A stretch of DNA of 28,781 bases. It comes from Saccoglossus kowalevskii (Eukaryota; Hemichordata; Enteropneusta; Harrimaniidae). The notes beneath the pieces were generated by a model. The model did no database searches. It had not been told where the DNA came from and worked only from the letters and a program-made list of their open reading frames with translations. The position numbers and the translations under genes were made by a program. The stretch spans positions 77,931-106,711 of the forward strand of contig NW_003105615.1 of NCBI RefSeq assembly GCF_000003605.2, in the 5' to 3' direction. The number at the start of each line of letters is the position of its first letter. Position 1 is the first letter of the stretch. Positions 1 through 9,498 of the stretch are shown piece by piece.

Positions 1-360
1 TAAAAGCCCAAACTAGGATCTTATTTTAATCAGATTGACCAACTAGTATACACTATACACTATATCTTTGTTTAGGTATTGCGTAATATGATTATGTACA
101 GGTATAAATAATATATATGGTTTGTCAAATGATATGACTAAACCATGGGCTTATTATATTGTTCGATACACATAATATATTGTACTATTGGCAAGACTTG
201 GAGGAAAGGCCATTTAATTTTGAGCACGAACAAGTGAGGTACGAGTAAGTGTCAAAATAGTAAACTTTGTATAACATTTGTTTTTTAAAATGCCTCTACA
301 TTCACGCGCAGACTTGTACATAGAGCTGCATTATAACATGTTGTCATTTTTAGATTCAAT

Positions 361-534
361 TTATGTAACAGAATTAAAAAAAACTTCCTTATGGAGTCTA
401 TCAACGCGCAAGTATTGTTCTGTGGTCACGAGAGATGTCGCTGCTTCGTTGCATTTAAGATATTGGTGGTCGTCGTCCGTCTTTATGAAGTCTCTATTTA
501 AGTGGCGTCGATATATTAACTGTTTTACATCCAT
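361..534 (-). CDS. Small hypothetical ORF, 57 aa, divergent from the fucosyltransferase-like gene
   Basis: On the minus strand an ATG lies in an ideal Kozak context (GCTACCATGG) and opens 57 codons starting MDVKQLIYRRHLNRDF and ending KEVFFNSVT. The composition is protein-like: charged residues are spread through it and there are few low-complexity runs. It matches no family I recognise. It begins about 280 bp from the fucosyltransferase-like start codon and runs in the opposite direction, so a shared bidirectional promoter is conceivable. An overlapping plus-strand frame (278-631) looks less protein-like. It could equally be chance or one exon of a larger gene. Confidence 0.2.
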   Translation of the reverse strand: MDVKQLIYRRHLNRDFIKTDDDHQYLKCNEAATSLVTTEQYLRVDRLHKEVFFNSVT

Positions 535-693
535 GGTAGCAATCTTCTTGTTTGTTTGTTTTTTCAAAAAATACCAAACGAAGGAACGGTATGTGAAATA
601 TATTTTCGCTATTTTTAAAAGCCTTTCTTAATTTTCACATTTTCAAGTTTCACATTTTTTCCCACCGCAACCGCCAGGTGACAGGAAAGAGAC

Positions 694-715
694 TGACGTC
701 ACAATAGTTTATAAA
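694..715 (+). promoter_or_regulatory. Probable core promoter: CRE octamer plus TATA-like box
   Basis: TGACGTCA (694-701) is a perfect palindromic CRE, the binding site of CREB/ATF factors. TTTATAAA (708-715) follows seven bases later. A transcription start about 25-30 bp further on (near 740) would leave a 5' UTR of roughly 70 nt before the ATG at 811. The motifs are seen directly; use as a promoter is inferred from their position. Confidence 0.5.
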
Positions 716-719
716 CAAA

Positions 720-733
720 CCACTAGATGGCAG
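720..733 (+). promoter_or_regulatory. CTCF-like motif (forward)
   Basis: CCACTAGATGGCAG fits the conserved CTCF core pattern CCASYAGRKGGCR. It lies just after the TATA-like box of the fucosyltransferase-like gene. CTCF and its motif are conserved across bilaterians; occupancy here is inferred. Confidence 0.45.
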
Positions 734-810
734 TCAAAATTCTGATGACATGGCAATTACCAAGTCGATATGCTATTGATGTAAACTGACAACATCCATT
801 CACATAAAAT

Positions 811-924
811 ATGAATAATACCGTATTTTATAAGTTGTCATTTTTCTGCAGCTGCATTCTTGTTGCGCTTTACTTTTCAACGAAGACAACGAATGTATTC
901 AACATACCATTCATAATTACTAAG
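811..924 (+). CDS. Fucosyltransferase-like gene, exon 1 (signal anchor)
   Basis: The ATG at 811 opens 38 codons: a short polar N-terminus, a hydrophobic run LSFFCSCILVALYF (residues 9-22), then STKTTN. This is the profile of a type II Golgi anchor or an uncleaved signal peptide. The exon ends at AAG followed by GTGAGT, a near-consensus donor, in phase 0, which matches the phase-0 acceptor of exon 2 at 4342. It is too short to stand out as an ORF. The CRE and TATA-like box about 100 bp upstream fit a first exon. Linkage to exon 2 across a 3.4-kb intron is inferred from phase and topology, not shown directly. Confidence 0.65.
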
Positions 925-3900
925 GTGAGTGTGTAATTATATAGCTTGTACTTAATATATACGTTGTTATGCACAGGTTGTTTTATTTTATAAATGTCCT
1001 AATTAAGATGCAGTTTAACGACCAAGATGCAGTTTAACGTTAGCGAAAATAGCGTACAGATGTCGAGTGACGAAAAAAAAAACAATGTTTCATATATTGT
1101 GCGTTCAATGCACATTTTTGTTTTTAAATCGGTGGAATTGAAAACAAATCTATCTTTACAATATGGTGCCAGCGTTATTATTTCAACATATGTTGTCACG
1201 CTTTCTCTGTAATTTATTGGGATTTCAGGAGATTAACTTGTGTACAGTTGTGTACACAAATGTGTACAAAATAATGAATATACGACATTTATACTTGACC
1301 TAATGAATATCAAAAACATCGTATTATAATATTACATGAAAGTCTTGCGTCCACATATAAATAAGGTATATGGATATTAATATTAACTGCGGTCTGAACA
1401 ATTGGTCACATGGTGCAAAAACTGTTAAAGGGGAACCGATACTATAAATAAGGGTCAAGATGGCCACCGTATTAGTATGCTAATCAGAAACAGGCAGCTA
1501 ACATCGTGGCGGGAGCTCAGTGAAATATGACATTTACGATGTTTGGAGATCAAGCTGTGGTTCCAAATACATATCCACGGGGGTATGAATATGTACGCTA
1601 GCGATTACACTCATCTGATTGGGCTTTTGATGTTTAAATGTTGTTATTTTCGGTCGAAACGTGCCGCAACCAGTGAAAACCACGAGTCTAAACTGGTGGC
1701 TAATATATGCAAAATGCCTGTCATCACAGTTTGAATCACCTCCATGGTCTAACCATCGGTAACACTGGGACATGACGATGTAAGACAGTAAACAATTACG
1801 GGCTTTCAGATATCCATTGCAATAACTGTAGAAGTAGAAATCATTCGCGTGGTTTTAATTTTGCCTTGAGTCCAAAAGCGCGAAATTAAAACCACGCAAC
1901 AATTTCCTGTTAGAATGTAAAACACAATACCACAGTCAAAACAACACTCACTCCTGACCCACAATCTTACGAATTTTACCGTAGTCATTTACGCTTATTC
2001 AAGAGTACGATGTTTATTGTGGTTAGCGTGAATGGGTAAAGCTTTGCTTCGACAATGGGCTGTTATCACCGTAAAAATGTTAAATTAGTTTTCAAATGGT
2101 CAGTTTATCATCGAAAACAACAATTTTTTGATTTAAAAAAAAAGAGTGCCGTCTTCCCATCAAAACCAGAGGTAAAAGATCGTGCTGAAAAATCGGCATA
2201 TCTCTTCCGTGTTGGTAATTTGAACACGTCGGCATCACCGAGTATTTTGATTGGCTGGTTAGCGATTTGACCTATCAGGTGTCGAGCATTTGCATGCGAC
2301 CGGAATCATTCGCTTACGATGAAACTAAATTGAAATTTACTTGCATTTCAGAACAATTCAACGAATTTACTTTTTGTACTTTATTAATAATCACTACCAA
2401 GTAATAATAATAATTGTGAAACGCAGCATGATCGAATTGCGCTACCGTGATTATTTGCTACTAAGCAATGCAGTGTTCATTTCTTTAAAACTTCCTTTAG
2501 GAACGGCAGAACGATGTTGGTTACTAATATGTGGACATTTTTCTTTTGATCGTGCGGCAAAGACTTGTGATTTCTAAGGGATGAAACTGTTTGTACAACT
2601 TTCTAGACAGTCTGAAAAAAGGAAGGGGTACAGTGAATAAGTGTCAGACTGCAATGAGCTGCAAATGGTAGTTGTTTAATACTGGTAGGCGTGCAGGAAA
2701 TAAACATTTATTTAGTGGTTCCAAGTTTCGAATGTCAACAAGACCTGACCTGGCCTGACTGCTTCGTATGGTGTTACCTTTTGTTTTATTTTTCGCGAAA
2801 TACTTCGACAGCTCAAAACCGCGAAATCAGATGTTTCCACAGCATACACCACAAGAAGTAAATACGCCATGCTTGAAATGCATGAACATCCAGGTCTTGG
2901 CATAAGAAAATAAATCAGTTTTTGTTTCTGTATTTGACTGTAGGACGAAACGGCGCCCAGACAATTCATATCTTTTCCAATAGATCGTTTTTGTTCATGC
3001 GTCGCATATATGTCCAGAAAATTGAATTGGATTCGCATTTGGGCCGTTTGTTGCTCACTCATTTGCGTTGTAGGCTTACTCACACAAATGCCCCATATAC
3101 TGTAAACTAAGTGGACTGGGGTACATTGACCGAACCAGTCTAACGACACAGTCCAGCATTACTTCTCGTCTTGTTACAACGACGCCTTCAACACGCATCA
3201 GGTTTTGTTTACGCTGGAGGTATCACCCATCTTTCCATGCATTGCGTCTATCAAACATTGTCCAGTGTTTTTTTTTGTACATTCCACGTCTGACAGCGGC
3301 GTTGTTGCACAGACTTTGACCGTCACCCAGCTAGCTTTGCCTGTTGGTTGGTTGGTTGGTTGTAACGCAGGGTAGAAACAACGTCGATTTTATAATAAAT
3401 ACTAGTACAACGCTGCAGATTGGTCGTTAAAATTAAGTCTACGGTAAAAAATTGACAGAACGCTCTTCTCCCCCTCACCGCTCATTTGATTTTGACTGTA
3501 AAGTCAACCCGACGTTCACCCACCAGATCACAAGAACTCAAATCTCACACGAGATACAAGCCGGTATCATTTACTCTGTGGACAGAGGCGGAGTTAATTA
3601 CCCATGAGCACTCGGTGCAATCCAAGGGATGGGGCGACTGTATGAGAAAGTTGACATATATAACATGTAGCAATGTGTTAATCTGAAATTGTGCTGTTAT
3701 ATAGAGTGAGAGCATCTCCTTCATAAAATACATTTGCATAAATCTGGCTTTTTTATTTTAAAATGTTGATGTAGACAAGCAGTCGATGCATGTGATCCGG
3801 TATTTACAAAGAAATCATTTAAATATGAAACAAAATGTGCACCACAAATGTTAACGGAATTACAAAAATAAGTGAACAATGGTTATATGTGTGAATAATA

Positions 3901-6900
3901 TTAAGCCGTTTCTATGAGGCGCGCCATCTAGCGGCAACAACATTGCTAAATACAGAACTCGGGATCGACCCCAGCTCTCTGTTTCCGAGTTAAAGTTTCA
4001 CGGGTCGATACTGGTTTAATCTGCTCACACAGTGAGTTGAAATTAACTCTCGATCAAACCCATCGTGTTACCACGTGTGCACACTGTATAATTATGAAAG
4101 TACATTCACATATTATGGAAGTTGCGATGTTGAAACGGGAATGAAACATTACCGAGTGAACTTCCAATATTCAAAGTCACTGTCTCTTCGTTAATTCTTG
4201 AAATTAGCATTGGTTTATTTAACAATTGGTATATAAGTTTTCAACAATATGTTATGGCTTTATGCAAAAGTGGTAAATATCTGTTTTATATATTCACGTT
4301 GTTTTATATATTGATGTTGCTGTATATATTTGTTTTAATAGAAACCATCGGTAAATACAGAAACAGATATACAACTACAGGGCGACACACAGGAAATGCG
4401 TAAGACACCCGTTTCTGTATCAGACCATCTGAAAAGCAGTCAGCCGAGCAGTGTTTTACGGCCATTCAGGAACAAGGGAAGCGACAGTATACGTACAACA
4501 CCATCTCACCAATCAGATACAAGTTATTTGAAACCACTAAATACGCTCCGTAAAAATAACATGGTAGCTGATCGAAACGTCACTGAGATTCCTTCGCACA
4601 TTACAACCGGACGCAGCGGTACTGATGTTTTGACTGATACGAGAAAACAGTCTGGGCGTTATTTGTTTCCTCTTATATTCTACGGTTGCGGACCTTGTGA
4701 GCAGTACTCGTTTTTTGTAAGTGGTATTATAAATGCTATTACTCAGAACCGTTCAATAGTAACTATACCCTTCCATAATAACCATTTGCAAAATGCGAAT
4801 ATAAAACGCAGCTTGAATGAAACATTCAATTATTCAAAACTTCGCGAAATTGTAGGATTAATCACCGTTGATGAATTTATTGACGTTTGTGGTACAAACT
4901 TCACCGCGGAAAACATTTTACTTGGACCTGGAGGGTATCCAGATAAGAACAATTTACGCGAAAAAGCATTAGACTCGTATCAGGTTGACATCATAAAAAC
5001 AAAGAATTATATTCCTAACTTTAATCTGCCTACCAGAAACGAAGTTAAAAAATACCAGGACAATTTGTCGGATAACACCCTACAGATCTCCAACAATGTC
5101 AAGTGTGTGTTCTTTTTAACTTCCATGCGTTTCTATGCCGAGTACAACGGTGAGAAATATAAAGATATCATGGAAAAAATAGGCACTAACTTGGTCAGGG
5201 CATCTTATATCCAAAAGATGGCGGATGACGTCATTAAACAAATATCAGATGGTTCACAGTATGCGGTCATTCATTGGCGAAATAAGACAGCAGAATAGTG
5301 AGTAGACATACTTAATAATTTTTCAGCTTTCAAATATGAGACACCGCAACAATTAGTTTTAAAAAAAATTAGTGGCATCTGTTCTATAAATCGTCCAGGT
5401 TAACAATAAATAAGTAAACGCGCTACGAGTTGGCTTCGTGCATACCACCATAGTCAGCTCAACGACATCAATGACAAGATATCCAGCACCCGTTCAACAT
5501 TCTGGCATATATAGATAGTAGTCCTGGAGTTTACTGAGCAGAATTGGCCACCAGACAGGCGAATACACATCAAAGCAGAACTTCAGAAGCTGTGAATTGT
5601 TTGGTTGAAACACTAAATTCTCCACGTAACAAAAAAATTATTTAAGATTATTTACAAAAACAAACTTGAATGTCTCTCAGTTCACCAACAATGTCTTTCA
5701 CTGCACACACCTCAGATATGAATGGAATATCATCATCTTTGACCAAATGTAGTGTATCATAAGCTGTGTCATAATTATTGGGCTCCGTTTCCAGACAAAT
5801 GGCGTATATATTAGAAACGACAGCATCCATCTAGCCATGGTGCATATTGCATTATGGGATGTCAAAACCTAGTATAAAGAATAATGGCGCATAAATTACA
5901 CACTGATGGTATAATAATTACACAATACTATATTTAATTTTGGCACTAATCTCACCCCATACCATAACCATGTGTGAATATACAACGGAACCTACGAACG
6001 GATAATACCTGGTAAAGATTAGAAATAAGTTATAAAATAATAAAAACAAAAGGAAATAATATTGTTTCACATTCCACAGAATTAGTACAGGGTGGATGTC
6101 ACAGTACACTTCAGGAATCTGCCCTTACTGTGGGATACTTTTCAGGTCAACGGACCATAGCTCAGCTGAGTATACCGATGATGCTATGTTGTGTAGCTGA
6201 CTTGAGAAGTCCGTCTCTCGAAATTTATGCAACTTAGCAACCGAAAACCGTATACAAATTCACGAATCGTGTCTACATAAAATCAAATTCTTTCTATATT
6301 TTGATGAGTGGAAAGTTTAACATTGACAAGGTTCGTCTTCATGTTAAATGTCTGTCAAGTATTCGAGAAACCTATATTTCACCGTTTGATGGAGGCTTTG
6401 GCCGGGCCGGCGACGTCAATGCATCTCGTTTCATTTTTGGAGTCGAAATACCTACCTTGGCTCACTATATCATTAACGCGCCCATGTGACCAACGCTTTG
6501 AATGAGAAAATATGTGTTCTCAATTGTTATTATTACGTTCATCGTTGAATCATTCATTATTCCTTGTTATTCCTTGTAGTTGCAGCCGCACATTGTCTCC
6601 AAGTCAATATGCACGATTCTGCGAAAGTGGTCTTCAGGAGGAGATACGAAAGCTGACAGCAGTCAGTGGCCAAATCGCAAACGCCATAGCAAAAAGTGTT
6701 TCGAAGAAGAACATCACCAAGTTGTATATGGCAACGCCAGAGTTCGAGCATGTATGTTATACATTATGTTGCACTTCAAATCATCCTAATTTAACCGACG
6801 ATTAATTAACATTCCAAAACCACAAACCAGTTCCCATTTGGTCAAGTAGAACTGAGATGCACCCATTTACACAAAACTCGTATATTCCAGATAGTCGCTA

Positions 6901-8489
6901 GTGCGTGCATTCTCAGGGTTATAGATTTAAAGATGATAGTCCCTGAACAAAGTAACATTTCAGAGCTATCGAGGGGAATTCACAGATGCATCTACAATAT
7001 ATGTAAATAGTGACTATACTTACAGGCACTTATTAATGATATGAAGAAAATATTCCCTGGTACAAAATCAGCAAGTGACATCATTTTGGAAAGTAAATAC
7101 AAAAACGACAACTATGTGTATTCTTTGGTGGACCAAGAAATTGCTCAAAGTAAGTAGTTTATTTTTTTTATTTCGAAACAAAGAAGGTATCAACTAACAC
7201 TAGGTGGGACAATACAAAGTGTATTATACGAGCAATTGAGTTTCATACTACTAATAATAATGCCCTTAAGATTGTCTGCAAATATTGTCTGTCATGTCAT
7301 AGACACACATTAATAGTGTTCTGCGAATAGCATCTAAATAATGAGTACTGAGTTTGTTACGCGTCAAATTGCTTTTCACATTAGTCATATGTCAACTGTA
7401 CAGATTTATATTTCAAAGTATAGACGCAAGATGTGATGAAGTGAATGCATATTCTCAGATCATATGTTTTGTATGTTGGTATGTCATGTAGGGCAGACAT
7501 GGCAGGGCAATAAGTGCGTTTGAATGCAATGTAATGGAAATAGACTAGTAATGTTATGTCTTCGGGAGATCATATTTCGACCCTACTTATTCTCTATCAT
7601 ACAATCTATTGTTGACTTGTCTGGCAGATGGGACATATCAGTTACTGCTAAAATGTTTAAATATTGTACGATTTGTTATGTTCTTCTCGTATATGTGATT
7701 ATTGATCTCCATATATCAAATCGTAACCAACAGTCAGTTTCACCAGTGCCAGAAAACATAAATCATACAGAAAAACGATGTAATAAATTAAACACACACT
7801 TGCCTTTCGTATCTGATCCAAATTTTTATTCTTCACAAATATGAAGAAGCATTTGGCTGAAACATAGTGCCTTGAAATATTAATATGTTATTGTGCTTAC
7901 TCTTCCCGAATTTAGAGTACGGCGGGTTGATGTCACAAAACTGATCATTATGTTTATCTTATATCCCACGCACATTTTATATCACAGGATATCACACCTC
8001 CGATTTCAATATCATGTATCATTTATTTAAATGCTTCCAACGTGTCTCTGAGACCGTCAGAATATTGACTTCTCAAAGACAAATTCTGTAATCGGAGGGA
8101 ATCGAATTTTGGTCACTGTATTCAAAAAATCGAATGTATTTGTGTACATGCCTCGTGATACCAACGTGATATCGACAATTTTGTAGTTAGTGTCATTTGA
8201 TTTATTTGTATCCAGCATATGTAGGCACGTGAAATCGTGACATGATTTTGAATGCTCACATAAATACATATTAAAATAAAAAATAGTCGCCTGATGAGTC
8301 AAAACAAAACAATTTCTTCTTTTTGATTTATCTGTAGGGGCGGACTACTTCATTAGCAGCCATAGATCCGTATGGTCATATTTTGTGGTATTTTTTCGCG
8401 AGCAATCAAACAAAACGTCAGTAAAGCTGTGGGATCTTCCAGGCTATCCGAAATCAGTCAGCATGAGTCTACAGCATATGATGAAATAA
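811..8489 (+). CDS. O-fucosyltransferase-like type II membrane protein, five exons (whole gene)
   Basis: Assembled from five exons: 811-924, 4342-5297, 6580-6751, 7026-7149 and 8338-8489. All introns are GT-AG, the phases are 0, 2, 0 and 1, and the sum is 1518 nt, or 505 aa plus stop. Exon 1 encodes a short cytoplasmic tail and a hydrophobic signal anchor. A polar, Ser/Thr-rich stem follows (residues about 39-145). The catalytic part starts near residue 146 and has a G-x-G-P-x-x-Q motif (GCGPCEQ, about 153-159), an HWR motif (about 349-351) followed by a Cys, and a C-terminal ADYFISSHRS block (about 457-466). This order resembles the GDP-fucose protein O-fucosyltransferase fold (POFUT-like), which transfers fucose from GDP-fucose to proteins in the ER/Golgi lumen. 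Several N-glycosylation sequons fit a luminal location. The exact acceptor and subfamily cannot be told from the sequence. The fold call is fairly secure; the activity is inferred. Confidence 0.78.
1825..1920. mobile_element. MITE-like hairpin element (short copy)
   Basis: The inverted repeat GCGTGGTTTTAATTT (from 1845) and AAATTAAAACCACGC (to about 1898) flanks a loop of about 25 bp. The outer bases AACTGTA on the left and a degraded GAATGTAA on the right resemble the TACTGTAAA ends of the larger element at 27446-27656. It is non-coding. The hairpin is seen directly; the transposon nature is inferred from its relative. Confidence 0.5.
3921..3934 (-). promoter_or_regulatory. CTCF-like motif (reverse)
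   Basis: Read on the minus strand this is CCGCTAGATGGCGC, another close match to the CTCF core. It sits inside intron 1 of the fucosyltransferase-like gene, 3.2 kb from the forward copy at 720 and pointing towards it, the convergent arrangement typical of loop anchors. Confidence 0.45.
4342..5297 (+). CDS. Fucosyltransferase-like gene, exon 2 (stem and N-terminal catalytic half)
   Basis: The acceptor is TTTTAATAG|AAACC, after T-rich sequence. The open frame runs from 4342; an in-frame TAG overlaps the acceptor, so the exon cannot extend further upstream. The Met at 4396 is internal in this model but would be the start if exon 1 is not used. The first hundred or so residues are polar stem. 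A Rossmann-like start (LFPLIFYGCGPCEQYSFF) with the GxGPxxQ signature follows, then a long segment ending in YAVIHWRNKTAE. The frame appears to stop at TAG 5296-5298, but that TAG overlaps a strong donor (ATA|GTGAGT at 5298), leaving phase 2. The HWR near the exon end matches the H-x-R element of O-fucosyltransferases involved in GDP-fucose binding. Confidence 0.85.
5298..6579 (+). other. Intron 2 of the fucosyltransferase-like gene
   Basis: 1.28 kb, GTGAGT donor and TTGTAG acceptor. I see no recognisable gene or repeat in it. The minus-strand frames of about 60 codons (5648-5830, 5918-6109) and the overlapping plus-strand frames at 6301-6505 have no family resemblance. Confidence 0.6.
6580..6751 (+). 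CDS. Fucosyltransferase-like gene, exon 3
   Basis: The acceptor CCTTGTAG at 6579 completes the split Tyr codon (TA|T) and gives YCSRTLSPSQYARFCE, then a helical segment and KKNITKLYMATPEFEH. A second in-frame acceptor lies six bases on (TTGCAG, exon start 6586). It also completes a Tyr codon but drops Cys-Ser. The first is preferred because a Cys shortly after the H-x-R motif is usual in this family. The donor is CAT|GTATGT at 6752, phase 0. The strand-end pattern ending in YMATPEFEH is typical of the second Rossmann-like domain of GT-B glycosyltransferases. Confidence 0.8.
7026..7149 (+). CDS. Fucosyltransferase-like gene, exon 4
   Basis: The acceptor is TACTTACAG|GCACTT at 7025. The 41 codons ALINDMKK...VYSLVDQEIAQ are followed by the donor A|GTAAGT at 7150 (phase 1). 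The end of this exon (LVDQEIAQ) plus the start of exon 5 (RADYFISS) reads as one continuous family block, the 'D/EQEI..RA.YFI.S' element near the C-terminus of O-fucosyltransferase-type enzymes. The exon is 124 bp and was found by continuing the frame rather than from a long ORF. Confidence 0.83.
7150..8337 (+). other. Intron 4, containing an unexplained 106-codon ORF
   Basis: 1.19 kb, GTAAGT donor and CTGTAG acceptor. A plus-strand open frame at 7524-7844 contains an internal Met (7652) followed by FKYCTICYVLLVYVIIDLHI, a signal-anchor-like hydrophobic run, and a polar N-glycosylatable tail. This is like the N-terminus of a second type II glycosyltransferase, but no clear donor site or catalytic sequence follows. 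It could be an alternative first exon, a relic of a tandem copy, or chance. Confidence 0.35.
8338..8489 (+). CDS. Fucosyltransferase-like gene, terminal exon 5
   Basis: The acceptor TTTATCTGTAG at 8337 joins the phase-1 donor of exon 4 to give an Arg codon. The exon then reads ADYFISSHRSVWSYFVVF and continues to TAA at 8487-8489 (49 full codons). The S-S-H-R-S-V-W-S stretch followed by a hydrophobic helix and R-E corresponds to the nucleotide-sugar binding C-terminal block (the R-x-S-x-F/W region) of the family. The exon is short, and its end defines the C-terminus of the 505-aa product. There is no membrane segment or obvious ER retention signal at the end (it finishes HMMK). Confidence 0.83.
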
Positions 8490-8766
8490 TATATTGTGAT
8501 ACATTGCTGGGTATACATTCCATATTCAGTGATATCATTTCCATCTAGGTGAAAGAAAACGAAATAGAGAATGGTCAAGACTTGCAAGATATATTTTCAA
8601 ACGCAACACGATCAAGTTCATGTTTCCACGACAACCATTTCACACAAGAACATCATATAATTTGTTCACATAGCATCGCAAATAGATAAATGTGAACTGA
8701 TACACATAAAGAGCATTGGCTTTCCAACATGTTTTTTTTAATGTACTCTATATGCGACCGTTAGTA

Positions 8767-8772
8767 AATAAA
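8767..8772 (+). terminator. Candidate polyadenylation signal of the fucosyltransferase-like gene
   Basis: AATAAA lies 278 nt after the stop codon at 8489 and about 60 bp before the end of the opposing GIMAP pseudogene. It gives a plausible 3' UTR of about 300 nt. Confidence 0.4.
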
Positions 8773-8829
8773 AGTAGAAAGTAGTATATACATATTAAAC
8801 ACTGAATGCTAATATAAAGCCGCCTCTAT

Positions 8830-9498
8830 TCATAACATTGAACAACAAAATCTATCGCTGTACGTACTATATACGTTCACTTTGGGGTCACGATCAATTG
8901 GTATATTCTTATTCGTTGTTTTGAGTTCAAATACAATTTGTATAATGTCATCGACCTGACTCTGTTTCACGTCTGCATCACTTATGGCATTGACATCAGC
9001 CACCATACGATTACTACATTGGCATATTATCGCTTTTAAAAACTGCGGTATTTTTTTTTCCAGAAACCTAGTTATTGACAAATTATCTTCTATTAATTGA
9101 TATTTTCTTGTGAAAATAATTATTAAATATCGAATGAAATTATAACTGAATAGTAGTTCAAAATATCTAATACAACGCTCATGATCTTCGGAAAAACGTG
9201 AGTTTACATTGCTAGTCAACGGTGACCACAATTTCCATACATTTGGTGATTTCTGAAGCGGTTTCTTTGGATGTCATTTCATTCTTGTTAACACTAATGG
9301 TGGTGTATCTATAACCAAAACATATCGTGCAATTTTCTGTTTTCCCCAAATAGTAACCTTGGTTGTCGGCAATATTGAGCGGAGACTACTAAAGTGCGTG
9401 TGTCCCACTACAATGTTACCTGTAGTATTTGTACTACTACCATTCATACATATAGCACCAGATATGTACCCCATCTGCATGTTGAAATGACCCGGCAT
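8830..9498 (-). pseudogene. GIMAP/AIG1-family GTPase pseudogene
   Basis: Read on the minus strand, three pieces in different frames line up with the intact GIMAP exon at 12417-13239. Piece A (9498-9274) spans the P-loop region to VIDTP, but the G1 motif is ruined (NGSSTNTTGN where GxxGxGKSxTGN is expected, so the catalytic Lys is gone) and DTPG reads DTPP. Piece B (about 9289-9212) carries ETASEITKC, matching KIASEITKC in the intact copy, then hits a stop. Piece C (9231-8830) carries RFSEDHER, YLIIIFTRKYQL (the G4 region) and a G5-like CSNRMVADVNA. The frame changes and a short deletion between B and C show it is broken. The C-terminus reads CCSML, which would fit a CaaX-type prenylation box. 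It is tail-to-tail with the fucosyltransferase-like gene. Confidence 0.8.

Larger units (their letters stand above)
925..4341 (+). other. Intron 1 of the fucosyltransferase-like gene
   Basis: 3.4 kb without convincing coding sequence. It holds a 16-bp direct repeat (AAGATGCAGTTTAACG at 1005 and 1024), three TGTGTACA copies around 1240-1275, a hairpin MITE remnant (about 1825-1920), a short (GGTT)n run (about 3343-3362), the reverse CTCF-like motif, and a loose 18-20-bp TTTATATATT repeat at about 4282-4335 just before the acceptor. A 145-codon minus-strand frame (2712-3149) shows no recognisable domain. Confidence 0.6.

Noticed and set aside
2712-3149. 145-codon minus-strand ORF in intron 1
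   Set aside because: No domain, no signal peptide with sensible continuation, no promoter or polyadenylation context; consistent with chance.
3955-4020. GGGATCGACCCC resembling a tRNA box B near 3961
   Set aside because: No cloverleaf can be drawn around it and no box A is evident; probably a chance palindrome.
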